Source of the DNA: Brevundimonas sp. AJA228-03
GTDB lineage: Bacteria; Pseudomonadota; Alphaproteobacteria; Caulobacterales; Caulobacteraceae
Direction of reading: 5' to 3'
Length of the DNA: 64,000 nt
Assembly: GCF_017795885.1 (NCBI RefSeq)
Contig: NZ_CP059297.1
Coordinates: forward strand, 124,001 to 188,000
Under the pieces are notes generated by a model. The model had not been told where the DNA came from and did not search any database. It was given only the letters and a program-made list of their open reading frames with translations. The position numbers were made by a program, and so were the translations under genes. Below are positions 18,480 to 26,941 of this stretch, one piece after another. Positions within the stretch are counted from its first letter, which is position 1, and each line of letters starts with the position of its first letter.

Positions 18480-19211
18480 ATGAGCTATTCGCAGGACTTC
18501 CCACCCGCCGACGCCGTCTATGCCCCGTCAACCGACGGCCTGATCCTGGACCTGCCACCGCTGGTCCTGGGGATCGGCCTGCTGCTGCTCCTCCTGGCCG
18601 GATGTGTGGGCTGGTGGCTGGCGCAGCATCGCCAGCCAACCTCGGCCAGCGCCACCGCCGCCATCTGGAAGGACATCGACGAGGCCATCCGCGCGGCCAT
18701 GACCGCCCATTCCGATTCCCTGCGCGACAAGGCCCGCGACCTGACCCGGACGATCGAGACCCGGCTGGGTCGGACGCTGACACTGACCGGCGGGCTGACG
18801 GGCCTGGAAGCGCTCGACGCGGCCCTCGACGAGGCTCCGCATGACGATGCTCACGCCGGGGCCCACGACCACCATCATACCCCTGACCACGGCGGCGGGC
18901 ATGATGACGACCACGATGGGCAGGACGTCGACGCCTCGGGCTCGACCGTCGTGATCGAGCGGGCCCGGCATGTGATCATCCATGCGCCGGCGCCTGCGCC
19001 GGCACCCACCCCCAAGCCCGGTCACGACAAGCCCAAACCCGTGCCGACCGAGGCCGAACGCCGCCAGGCCATCCGCCAGGCCGTATCCGACCTGAACGAT
19101 CACTGGCGGCTGAAGGAGGCTCGCATCGCCGAGCTCGAGGCCGCCCGCCGGGAGCTGTCGGCCCCCCCGCCGGTGACGTCGGCGGTTTCGCGCGCGGTGA
19201 AAACCCCCTAG
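18480..19211 (+). CDS. Membrane-anchored protein with histidine/aspartate-rich segment
   Basis: 243 residues with a strong GGAGG site. One transmembrane helix lies at about 24-48 (LPPLVLGIGLLLLLLAG). A helical region follows (about 60-115), then a His/Asp-rich stretch at about 121-145 (HDHHHTPDHGGGHDDDHD), a Pro-rich spacer (PAPAPAPTPKPGHDKPKP) and a C-terminal coiled coil (about 200-230). The His/Asp cluster resembles metal-buffering segments, but there is no catalytic motif. It lies 11 bases before the FAH gene; no family recognised. Confidence 0.75.
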   Translation: MSYSQDFPPADAVYAPSTDGLILDLPPLVLGIGLLLLLLAGCVGWWLAQHRQPTSASATAAIWKDIDEAIRAAMTAHSDSLRDKARDLTRTIETRLGRTLTLTGGLTGLEALDAALDEAPHDDAHAGAHDHHHTPDHGGGHDDDHDGQDVDASGSTVVIERARHVIIHAPAPAPAPTPKPGHDKPKPVPTEAERRQAIRQAVSDLNDHWRLKEARIAELEAARRELSAPPPVTSAVSRAVKTP

Positions 19212-19221
19212 ACCTGTGTCC

Positions 19222-20229
19222 ATGAAACTCGCATCCCTGAAGCACGGCCGCGACGGCCGTCTGGTCATCGTCTCCAATGATCTCGCCTGGTTCACCGATG
19301 CCTTCCTGATCGCCCCGACGCTTCAGGCGGCGCTGGATGACTGGGCGCGCTGCGAGCCCCTGCTGCGGGCCCTGGCCGAAAGCCTGGAGCACGAAGCCGT
19401 ACCGCGTGGACGCTTCCACGAACGCGACGCCGCCGCCCCCCTGCCCCGCGCCTATCAGTGGGCGGACGGTTCGGCCTATGTGAACCACGTCGAACTGGTG
19501 CGCAGGGCGCGTGGGGCCGAGATGCCCGCCAGCTTCTGGACCGACCCCCTGATGTATCAGGGCGGCTCGGACCAATTCATGGGCGCGCGCGACGCCATTC
19601 GCCTGGCCGACGAAAGCTGGGGCTGCGATCTGGAGGCCGAGATCGTGGTCGTCACCGGCGATGTGCCGCAAGGAACGACGCCCGATCAGGCCCGCGATCT
19701 CATCCGGCTGGTCGGCCTGGTTAACGACGTGTCCCTGCGCAACCTGATCCCCGGCGAACTGGCCAAGGGCTTCGGCTTCGTCCAGTCCAAGCCCGCCAGC
19801 GCCCTGTCACCCGTCTTCGTCACACCCGACGCCCTCGGCGATCGCTGGCAGGACGGCAAGCTGCACGGCGCCCTGTCGGTCCATCTGAACGGAGCCGAAT
19901 TCGGCCGCGCCGACGCCGGCGTCGACATGACCTTCGACTTCGGCGTCCTGATCGCGCATCTGGCCAGGACCCGCAGCCTGGTCGCCGGCACCATCATCGG
20001 CTCGGGCACGGTGTCCAACCGGGGAGCCGACGGCGGCCCCGGCCAACCGGTGTCACAAGGCGGCCTCGGCTATTCCTGCATCGCCGAGGTCCGCACCGTG
20101 GAGACGATCGCCACCGGTGCCCCGGTAACGCCCTTCCTGAAACATGGCGACACGGTCCGGATCGAGATGCTGGATGCGCGCCACCATTCGATCTTCGGGG
20201 CCATCGAACAGGTGGTGGAAGCGGTCTGA
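19222..20229 (+). CDS. Fumarylacetoacetase-family hydrolase
   Basis: 335-residue FAH-fold enzyme, predicted to split fumarylacetoacetate into fumarate and acetoacetate, the last step of tyrosine breakdown. Diagnostic stretches are PRAYQWADGSAYVNHVELV, DPLMYQGGSDQFMG, NDVSLRNLIPGELAKGFGF and GSGTVSN. The start ATG at 19222 matches the usual N-terminus MKLASLK of the short bacterial form; a GTG two codons earlier is less likely. hppD lies upstream on the same strand, supporting this role over other FAH-family reactions. Confidence 0.9.
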   Translation: MKLASLKHGRDGRLVIVSNDLAWFTDAFLIAPTLQAALDDWARCEPLLRALAESLEHEAVPRGRFHERDAAAPLPRAYQWADGSAYVNHVELVRRARGAEMPASFWTDPLMYQGGSDQFMGARDAIRLADESWGCDLEAEIVVVTGDVPQGTTPDQARDLIRLVGLVNDVSLRNLIPGELAKGFGFVQSKPASALSPVFVTPDALGDRWQDGKLHGALSVHLNGAEFGRADAGVDMTFDFGVLIAHLARTRSLVAGTIIGSGTVSNRGADGGPGQPVSQGGLGYSCIAEVRTVETIATGAPVTPFLKHGDTVRIEMLDARHHSIFGAIEQVVEAV

Positions 20230-20296
20230 GCCTTCCGCCGACGCTTGCCGCACACTGTGGTCATGTTAGCGTCCGGATGAAAACGGGAGGCCTTCG

Positions 20297-20839
20297 ATGA
20301 CACCGCAACAATACGGCCCCCTGATCGGGATCGGCATCGCCCTGCTCGTCATCCTTCTGCGCCACCAGAAGCCCCGCCCCCTGCGCGTTCAATACATGTG
20401 GATCGTGCCGATGCTGGTCGCGGTCGGCATCGGCTTCGGGCTCTGGGGTATGTCGATGGCCCCCGGTGCCAGCCACGCCCCCTTCGGCATCGACGCCTGG
20501 GCCATCCTGGCCGGTGGTCTGGTTCTGGGGGCGGCGGCCGGCTATCAGCGCGGGCGCATGACGACGATCGAGCGCGCGCCCGACGGCACCCTGCTGGCCC
20601 AGGCCTCACGGCTCGGGATCATCCTGATCGTCGCCCTGATCGCCAGCCGGTCCCTGCTGCGGCCCTGGCTGGAGACCCACGCCAGCGACTGGCACCTGAA
20701 CGCCCTGGCGATCCAGGATGCCTTCCTGCTGTTCGCCGCAGCCATGGTCATCGCGCAGCGCGTCGAGATGTTCATCCGCGCCCGCCGCATCATGGCCGGC
20801 AAGCCGGACGACCATGTCGAGGCTGCGTCCGCCGTCTGA
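20297..20839 (+). CDS. CcdC-like / DUF1453 membrane protein
   Basis: 180 residues with about five transmembrane segments, GGGAGG ribosome site. The sequence (LLRHQKPRPLRVQYMWIVPML, AAGYQRGRMTTIERAPDGTLL, ASRSLLRPW) resembles the DUF1453/CcdC family of integral membrane proteins of unknown function. It follows the FAH gene by 67 bases and may or may not share its transcript. Confidence 0.75.
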   Translation: MTPQQYGPLIGIGIALLVILLRHQKPRPLRVQYMWIVPMLVAVGIGFGLWGMSMAPGASHAPFGIDAWAILAGGLVLGAAAGYQRGRMTTIERAPDGTLLAQASRLGIILIVALIASRSLLRPWLETHASDWHLNALAIQDAFLLFAAAMVIAQRVEMFIRARRIMAGKPDDHVEAASAV

Positions 20840-20963
20840 CCGTCTTCTGGCCGCAAGGCGCAAACACATGCGGATTCTCACCCTGCCGGTTCGCAGGATC
20901 GCTTTCCGCACGAATTTCCAGATGACCGACCACCGATAGGCCGCGACGGCGAAGCCGGGACGC

Positions 20964-22007
20964 TTAGTTGGCCTGTATCACCTGGGCCGAGAACCGCTCC
21001 ATCTCCTCCTCCTGTGGCGACATCTGCAGGAGCACCAGATCCAGTCCGGCGGCCTCGAATTTTTCCATCCGTTCACGGACGGTCTCGGGCGTGCCGACGA
21101 AGCCGGGGCGCAGGCCGCGGTTGGAGACACTGTATTCGCGGATCTTCAGCTCCCGCTCCAGCTCGGTGCCACTCAGCCACTGGTCGAAATTGGCGAAACC
21201 GGCGGGCGGCGATCCCTCGGCGAGGCCCGGTATGGTCGTGATCCGCTCCAGCTCGCGGTCGGCTTCGCCCTGGCTGTCCCTCACGATCGCATAGCCGGCC
21301 ATGCCGTACGACATGGGTGGCAGACCGAAGGCCTCGCGCCGCGTCTTCATGTCGGCGATCCTGGCGGCGATATGCTCGGGTTCGTCGCCGTGCATGACAT
21401 AGGCATCGCAGTGCCGGGCGATTAGGGTCTTGGCCGCTTCGGATTCGCCGCCCGCATAGATGACCGGGCGCGGGCGTTCGGGCGTCGAGGTCGGCTTGGG
21501 CTCCACGATGGCGTCCCTCAGCGTGTAGTATTTGCCGTCGAAATCGACGCGCTTTTCGCGCCACAGCCGGTCCAGCACCTGCAGCCACTCGGTCGTCCGC
21601 GCATAGCGGTCGTCGTGCTGGTCGAACTGCAGGCCATAGCTCTCGGCCTCCTTCGCCCACCAGGACGAGACGACGTTCAGGGCCAGCCGCCCGTTCGAGA
21701 TCCGGTCGATGTTGGCGGCCGTCTTGGCGAACAGGGCCGGCTGGTGAAAGTTCGGCCGCACCGCCACCATCAGTTCGATCGTCGCGGTGACCGCCGCCAG
21801 GGCCGCCGCGGTCGACCAGGCGTCGAGAGCCGGGGCCTCGATCCCCTTGATGTCGTTCAGGTTCAGCTCTGCGATCAGGGTCAGGTCGTAGCCCAGGGCC
21901 TCCGACCGCCTGACCAGCCGCGAGGCGTTTTCCCACGAGGCCTCGCGTTCGTCCCCGACGTTCCGCAGCCAGCCGCCGAAGACCGGAGCCCAGTAGCCGT
22001 ACCTCAT
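20964..22007 (-). CDS. LLM-class flavin-dependent monooxygenase (SsuD/SfnG-like)
   Basis: 347 residues, luciferase-like TIM barrel. Motifs NVVSSWWAKEAESYGLQFDQHDDRYARTTEW and RPRPVIYAGGESEAAK place it near alkanesulfonate and dimethylsulfone monooxygenases that use reduced FMN. The substrate cannot be told. No flavin reductase or sulfonate transporter is nearby. Its ATG overlaps the stop of the upstream ATP-grasp gene (ATGA), so the two are made together. Confidence 0.9.
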   Translation of the reverse strand: MRYGYWAPVFGGWLRNVGDEREASWENASRLVRRSEALGYDLTLIAELNLNDIKGIEAPALDAWSTAAALAAVTATIELMVAVRPNFHQPALFAKTAANIDRISNGRLALNVVSSWWAKEAESYGLQFDQHDDRYARTTEWLQVLDRLWREKRVDFDGKYYTLRDAIVEPKPTSTPERPRPVIYAGGESEAAKTLIARHCDAYVMHGDEPEHIAARIADMKTRREAFGLPPMSYGMAGYAIVRDSQGEADRELERITTIPGLAEGSPPAGFANFDQWLSGTELERELKIREYSVSNRGLRPGFVGTPETVRERMEKFEAAGLDLVLLQMSPQEEEMERFSAQVIQAN

Positions 22008-22942
22008 GCCCGCCTGCCCTTTTCCTCGGCCACGATACCCTTGAGCCAGTCGACCAGATCATCGTGCGGGTCGAAGCCCAGAACCTCGACCGGCCTGGCC
22101 ACGAAGTTCGACAGCCCGTTGATGTCGTAGAAGAGGACGCTGCCGTCGCGGTCGTCGATCAGATATTCGATGCCCCCGACCTCCAGCCCGGCCGCGACGG
22201 CCAGTCGCTCGACGGCCGCGATGATCTCGGATGGTGGCGTCACCTTGGTCATGGTCAGGGTCGGGGCACCGGGCCTTACCAGACAGGCGTCGGCCGGGCA
22301 CAGGTCGAAGGCGTCGCCCGGACTCTCGATGTCGATGGCATAGAGGTATCTGCCGTTCAGCGTCTCGACGCGGGTGATCCTGCCGTCCCGGCGCGGCGCA
22401 TATTCCTGGATCAGGGAAAGACCGTTGACGCCCGCCGGACACCATGCCTCGCCCGCGGCCTCGGCGAGTGTCTCCGGCGTCTCATAGCGGGTGATCCCCG
22501 CCCCGGCCCCGCCGATGTCCGCCTTGACCAGCACCGGGAACCGCAGCCCCTCGGCCGCCGCCGGGATATCGGCCTGACGGTGGGCGACCCGCGTCGCAGG
22601 ACCCTTCAGACCCAGCCGCGCGATCAACGACATCTGCCGCGCCTTGGACGTATCGATGTGCAGGGCCGACGCATTGACCACCCGCGTCCCCTGCCCCTGC
22701 CAGTGCTCGAACAGGCTCTGGGCGTAGAAGATCGGGTGTTCCGGATCGCGCAGGAAGGACGACATCGCCACACGGCTGAACACCACGGTCGCGGGCGCGG
22801 GGCTGGCGGCCGGGTCGAAGGTGTGGCCCGCCAGCGGCACCTTCACATAGGTCACGCCGTGCCGATCCAGCGCCGCGAACAGCGGCTCGAACCACTCCGG
22901 ATGCTCATAGACGACGGCCAGATCGGGAAGCGTATCACTCAT
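22004..22942 (-). CDS. ATP-grasp ligase-like protein, RimK-type
   Basis: 312 residues. An N-terminal pre-grasp domain (LAVVYEHPEWFEPLFAALD) is followed by an ATP-grasp fold with the ATP-binding lysine in FPVLVKADIGGAGAGITRYE and the metal-binding end FYDINGLSNFVA. ATP-grasp enzymes join a carboxylate to an amine or thiol through an acyl phosphate. No carrier protein or precursor peptide was found nearby. It overlaps the flavin monooxygenase by four bases, and the pair forms an unassigned two-step modification unit. Promoter lies between it and tRNA-Leu. Confidence 0.85.
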   Translation of the reverse strand: MSDTLPDLAVVYEHPEWFEPLFAALDRHGVTYVKVPLAGHTFDPAASPAPATVVFSRVAMSSFLRDPEHPIFYAQSLFEHWQGQGTRVVNASALHIDTSKARQMSLIARLGLKGPATRVAHRQADIPAAAEGLRFPVLVKADIGGAGAGITRYETPETLAEAAGEAWCPAGVNGLSLIQEYAPRRDGRITRVETLNGRYLYAIDIESPGDAFDLCPADACLVRPGAPTLTMTKVTPPSEIIAAVERLAVAAGLEVGGIEYLIDDRDGSVLFYDINGLSNFVARPVEVLGFDPHDDLVDWLKGIVAEEKGRRA

Positions 22943-23045
22943 GCACGGCCAGATGCGTTACACCCTGCTGGAACGCAAGGGCGGCACAAAATTTGCCCGC
23001 TCACGTAGCGCCGCGCGCTGCCGCCCTCTATGACGTGTGGCACAG

Positions 23046-23130
23046 GCCCCTGTGGTGGAATTGGTAGACGCGCCGGACTCAAAATCCGGTTCCGAGAGGA
23101 GTGTCGGTTCGAGTCCGACCGGGGGCACCA
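23046..23130 (+). tRNA. tRNA-Leu(CAA)
   Basis: An 85-base cloverleaf. Acceptor GCCCCTG pairs with CGGGGGC, followed by A and an encoded CCA. The anticodon arm is CCGGA-CTCAAAA-TCCGG with anticodon CAA, the variable arm is long as expected of leucine tRNA, and the T arm contains GGTTCGAGTCC. Confidence 0.95.
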
Positions 23131-23210
23131 CACGATCGGACGGCGACGACGCGGGTCGGGGAACGCAGTCCTTTACGAAACATTGATGAACCAGTGAAAA
23201 GGTTCGTCCC

Positions 23211-23522
23211 ATGATCGCCCTCGTCATCGCCCTTGCCCTGTCCGTCGACCCCGGCGTCGCCAGGCCCGGTGACGCCCTGATCCATCAGCGCGTCCAGCCG
23301 GTATCGAGGGTGGCTGATCCGGCGCCGGTGCTGGAGGGCGTCGCCGTGACAGTGGAATGCACGGCCCATACCGACGGCAGGGTCGATGGCTGCATGGTGC
23401 TGGGCGAGACCCATCCCGGCCTCGGGTTCGGCGCCGCGGCCGTCGCCCTGATGAACGGCAGTGACGTCGCGCCCGGCCCCCGCGAGCTGCAGTTCGCCCT
23501 GACGATCCAGTTCACCCCCTGA
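23211..23522 (+). CDS. Exported TonB C-terminal-domain-like small protein
   Basis: 103 residues with an N-terminal hydrophobic signal (MIALVIALALSVDPGVA). The rest resembles the TonB C-terminal fold (VTVECTAHTDGRVDGCMVLGE, GFGAAAVALMNGSDVAPGP). There is no transmembrane anchor plus proline linker, so it is not a functional TonB but one of the many periplasmic orphan TonB_C-like proteins of this group. An AAAAGG site lies just upstream. Function unknown. Confidence 0.75.
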   Translation: MIALVIALALSVDPGVARPGDALIHQRVQPVSRVADPAPVLEGVAVTVECTAHTDGRVDGCMVLGETHPGLGFGAAAVALMNGSDVAPGPRELQFALTIQFTP

Positions 23523-23604
23523 TCCAGGGGCTTCATTTCGCAGTTGCGAAAAGTGAGCGCGTCGAGGGTTGCGACAACCTCATCCCGGCCGCATGTGGTG
23601 GCCC

Positions 23605-24855
23605 ATGACCCAGCCTGATGCCGCATCGCCCGCCAAGGGGCCGGGTTTTCCCGAGTTCGTCTGCATGATCGCCCTGATGATGGCGCTCAATGCGCTGGCG
23701 ATCGACTCCATGCTGCCCGCCCTGCCCCAGATCGGCGAGGCGCTCGGCGTCGCCGATGCCAACACCCGCCAGTGGGTCATCACCGCCTATCTGCTCGGCT
23801 TTGGCTCCCTGCAGATCGTCTACGGGCCCCTGGCCGACCGCTATGGCCGCAAGCCGATCATCATGGTCGGGGTGGGTATCTACGTCCTGTTCAGTGTGGT
23901 GGCCATGCTGGCCCCGACCTTCGAGACCCTGATCCTGGCCCGCATCGGTCAGGGTCTGGGGTCTGCCGCGACGCGGGTGCTGGCCGTCTCCATCGTGCGG
24001 GATCGCTATTCCGGCCGGACCATGGCGCGGGTCATGAGCCTGAGCCTGCTCGTCTTCCTGGGCGTGCCGATCATCGCGCCGTCGCTGGGTCAGGCGATCC
24101 TGCTGATCGCGCCGTGGGAGGCGATCTTCGGCGTCCTGGCCTTCGCCGGCATCGCCCTGATGCTGTGGACGGGTCTGCGCCTGCCCGAGACCCTGCACCC
24201 CGCCGATCGCCAGCCGATCGAGGCCGCGCGCATTGCGGGCGCGTTCCGGGAGGCGCTGACCAACCGCATCTCCATCGGCTACACCCTGGCCATGACGGCG
24301 ATCACCGGGGCGCTGTTCGGCTTCATCAACTCGTCCCAGCAGATCTTCTTCGACGTCTTCGATGCGCCGGGCCTGTTCACCACCATCTTCGCCTGCATCG
24401 CCGGTGGCATCGCCGTGGCCTCCCTCGTCAATGCGAAACTGGTCGAGCGGCTGGGGTCGCGCATGATCGGCCATACGGCGCTGCTGGGCTTCATCACCTT
24501 CGGCGCCCTCCACATGGCGGTGACCCTGAGCGGCCACGAGACGATCTGGACCTTCGGCATCCTGCAGGCCTGCACCATGTTCTGCTTCGGGCTGCTGGCC
24601 GGCAATTTCGGGGCGATGGCGATGGAACCGATGGGCCATATCGCGGGCACAGCCTCCTCGGCCCAGGGGTTCATCTCGACCATCATCGGCTCCCTGACGG
24701 GGTTCCTGATCGGTCAGCAGTTCGACGGTAGCGTCGTGCCGATGACCGTGGGCATCACGGCCTGCGGGATCGTCGCCCTGCTGTGCGTGCTCTATGCCGA
24801 GCGGGGTCGGCTGTTCGTCGCCCGCAACCCGGTGCCGATGCCCGCAGCCTCTTGA
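23605..24855 (+). CDS. MFS drug-resistance exporter, Bcr/CflA type
   Basis: 416-residue, 12-helix major facilitator. It has the DHA1 signature between helices 2 and 3 (GPLADRYGRKPIIMVGVGIY) and the motif around helix 5 (VFLGVPIIAPSLGQAI). The Bcr/CflA group exports bicyclomycin, chloramphenicol-like drugs or amino-acid derivatives by proton antiport. The start at 23605 (MTQPDAAS) is preferred; a Met at 23593 is possible. It precedes an M1 peptidase by 53 bases. Confidence 0.9.
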   Translation: MTQPDAASPAKGPGFPEFVCMIALMMALNALAIDSMLPALPQIGEALGVADANTRQWVITAYLLGFGSLQIVYGPLADRYGRKPIIMVGVGIYVLFSVVAMLAPTFETLILARIGQGLGSAATRVLAVSIVRDRYSGRTMARVMSLSLLVFLGVPIIAPSLGQAILLIAPWEAIFGVLAFAGIALMLWTGLRLPETLHPADRQPIEAARIAGAFREALTNRISIGYTLAMTAITGALFGFINSSQQIFFDVFDAPGLFTTIFACIAGGIAVASLVNAKLVERLGSRMIGHTALLGFITFGALHMAVTLSGHETIWTFGILQACTMFCFGLLAGNFGAMAMEPMGHIAGTASSAQGFISTIIGSLTGFLIGQQFDGSVVPMTVGITACGIVALLCVLYAERGRLFVARNPVPMPAAS

Positions 24856-24908
24856 TCTTTCCGGGCTTTGGGGCTCCCTTCGCCACCCCAAGTCCCGGAG
24901 TTCGCCTG

Positions 24909-26879
24909 ATGTCCCGCGCCCGCCTGATCGGCATGGTTTCCATGCTCGCCGTCGCCACCGCCCTGGCCGCCTGCGCCGGAAACGACCCGAAGTCGGACAT
25001 GCCACCCCTGCCCGCTTCAGCGACCGCGCCGGTGACCTATGAGCAAGACATCCATTCCCATGCCCAGCCCCGGATCGCGCGGGTCAAGCATGTCGCCCTG
25101 GACCTGACCGCCGACTTCGGGACGAAGACGCTGAGCGGCACGGCGACCCTGGACGTCACCGGCCAGACGGGTGCGACCCAGGTCATCCTCGACATCCGCA
25201 ACCTGGAGATTCGCTCGGTCGCGGACGACAAGGGCACGCCGCTGCAGTTCACGATCGGGGCCGAAGACCCCATCCTGGGCCAGTCCCTGACCGTCACCGT
25301 GCCCGCCTTCGAGGAGGGCAAGGTCCAGAAGATCGTCGTCGGCTATGCCACCCGCCCCGACGCCGCCGCCTTGCAGTGGCTGACCCCGGCCCAGACGGCG
25401 GGCGGGCAACAGCCCTTCCTGTTTTCGCAGGGCCAGGCGATCCTGACCCGCACCTGGGTGCCGACCCAGGACAGCCCCGGCATCCGCCAGACCTGGTCCG
25501 CCCACATCACCGTGCCCGAGGCGCTGAAGGCGGTGATGTCGGCCGAAATGCTGACCCCCGAGGGCGAGAAGGCGGGCGACGGCGCACCGGCGGGGTCGCA
25601 CAGCTGGCGCTTCCGCATGACCAATCCGGTCCCGCCCTATCTGATCGCCCTGGCGGTCGGGGACCTGGGCTTCGCCGGCGAAGGCGACCGCGTGGGGGTC
25701 TGGACCGAGCCCGGCCGCCTGGACGCCGCCAGGGCCGAGTTCGCCGAGATGGGCCAGTTCGTCGATGCGGCCGAGGCCCTGTACGGCCCCTATCGCTGGG
25801 GTCGCTACGACCTGTTGATCCTGCCGCCCTCCTTCCCCTTCGGCGGGATGGAGAACCCGCGCCTGACCTTCGCCACCCCCACCGTCGTGGCGGGTGACAA
25901 GTCTCTGGTCAGCCTGGTGGCGCACGAGCTGGCGCACAGCTGGTCGGGTAATCTGGTGACCAACGCCACCTGGGCCGACATCTGGCTGAACGAGGGCACG
26001 ACCACCTATTTCGAGAACCGCATCATGGAGGCGGTCTATGGCCGCGACCGCGCCCTGATGCTTCAGGTGCTGGGCTGGGCGGACCTGCAGGCGGCGCTCG
26101 CGAAGATGCCCGCCGCCGACACCCGGCTGCACGTCGATCTGACCGGCCGCGATCCGGACGCCGGGCTCAATGACATTCCCTATGAGAAGGGCGCCGCCTT
26201 TCTGCGCACCATCGAACGTATCGTGGGCCGCGAGACCTTCGACGCCTGGCTGAAGGGCTATTTCGAACGTCACGCCTTCCAGCCGATGACCGCGGCGGGC
26301 TTCCTCGCCGACATCCGCGCCAATCTGGTCAGGGGCGACGCCGGCCTGGAACAGCAGCTGCAGCTGGATGCCTGGGTCTATCTGCCCGGCCTCCCGTCGA
26401 ATGCCCAGGCCCCGGTCTCGACCGCCCTGACCGCCGTGGATGGCGCGGCGAAGGCCTTCTTCGCCGACAAGGGTCCGGCCTCGGCCATCCCGTGGGCGCG
26501 GTGGTCCACGCAGGAGCGCCAGCATTTCCTGAACTGGCGGCCCGAGGGCCTGGCCGCCGGTCGGGACTGGCTGACTCCCGCCCGGCTGGCGGACATGGAA
26601 TCGACCCTGAACCTGCGCAGCGAGGGCAATGCCGAGGTGTTGTTCAGCTGGCTTCAGATCGCGGTGGCCCACCGCTATCAGCCCGCCGTACCCACGCTGG
26701 AGCGGTTCCTGACCTCGCAGGGACGTCGCAAATTCGTCCTGCCTCTGTTCACCGCCCTGTGGGCCGAAGGCGACTGGGGCCGACCCATCGCCACCCGCAT
26801 CTATGCCGAGGCCCGGCCCGGCTATCACCCGGTCACGACCGGATCGGTGGACGATGTGGTCGGCGTTCCGGCTGGCTGA
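24909..26879 (+). CDS. M1-family metallopeptidase, leukotriene A4 hydrolase-like lipoprotein
   Basis: 656 residues, zinc aminopeptidase. The exopeptidase motif GGMEN and zinc site HELAHSWSGNLVTNATWADIWLNE are intact, followed by the LTA4H-type C-terminal helical domain (ADMESTLNLRSEGNAEVLFSW region). The ATG at 24909 (GGAG upstream) gives a lipoprotein signal (ALAACAGN), placing the enzyme in the periplasm or outer membrane. It probably trims N-terminal residues from peptides. Confidence 0.93.
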   Translation: MSRARLIGMVSMLAVATALAACAGNDPKSDMPPLPASATAPVTYEQDIHSHAQPRIARVKHVALDLTADFGTKTLSGTATLDVTGQTGATQVILDIRNLEIRSVADDKGTPLQFTIGAEDPILGQSLTVTVPAFEEGKVQKIVVGYATRPDAAALQWLTPAQTAGGQQPFLFSQGQAILTRTWVPTQDSPGIRQTWSAHITVPEALKAVMSAEMLTPEGEKAGDGAPAGSHSWRFRMTNPVPPYLIALAVGDLGFAGEGDRVGVWTEPGRLDAARAEFAEMGQFVDAAEALYGPYRWGRYDLLILPPSFPFGGMENPRLTFATPTVVAGDKSLVSLVAHELAHSWSGNLVTNATWADIWLNEGTTTYFENRIMEAVYGRDRALMLQVLGWADLQAALAKMPAADTRLHVDLTGRDPDAGLNDIPYEKGAAFLRTIERIVGRETFDAWLKGYFERHAFQPMTAAGFLADIRANLVRGDAGLEQQLQLDAWVYLPGLPSNAQAPVSTALTAVDGAAKAFFADKGPASAIPWARWSTQERQHFLNWRPEGLAAGRDWLTPARLADMESTLNLRSEGNAEVLFSWLQIAVAHRYQPAVPTLERFLTSQGRRKFVLPLFTALWAEGDWGRPIATRIYAEARPGYHPVTTGSVDDVVGVPAG

Positions 26880-26941
26880 CGACCTGCCGGCCGCCCCATA
26901 ACGGGGAGGCAGACTATCATTCCACCCGCATCCGGTGCCCC

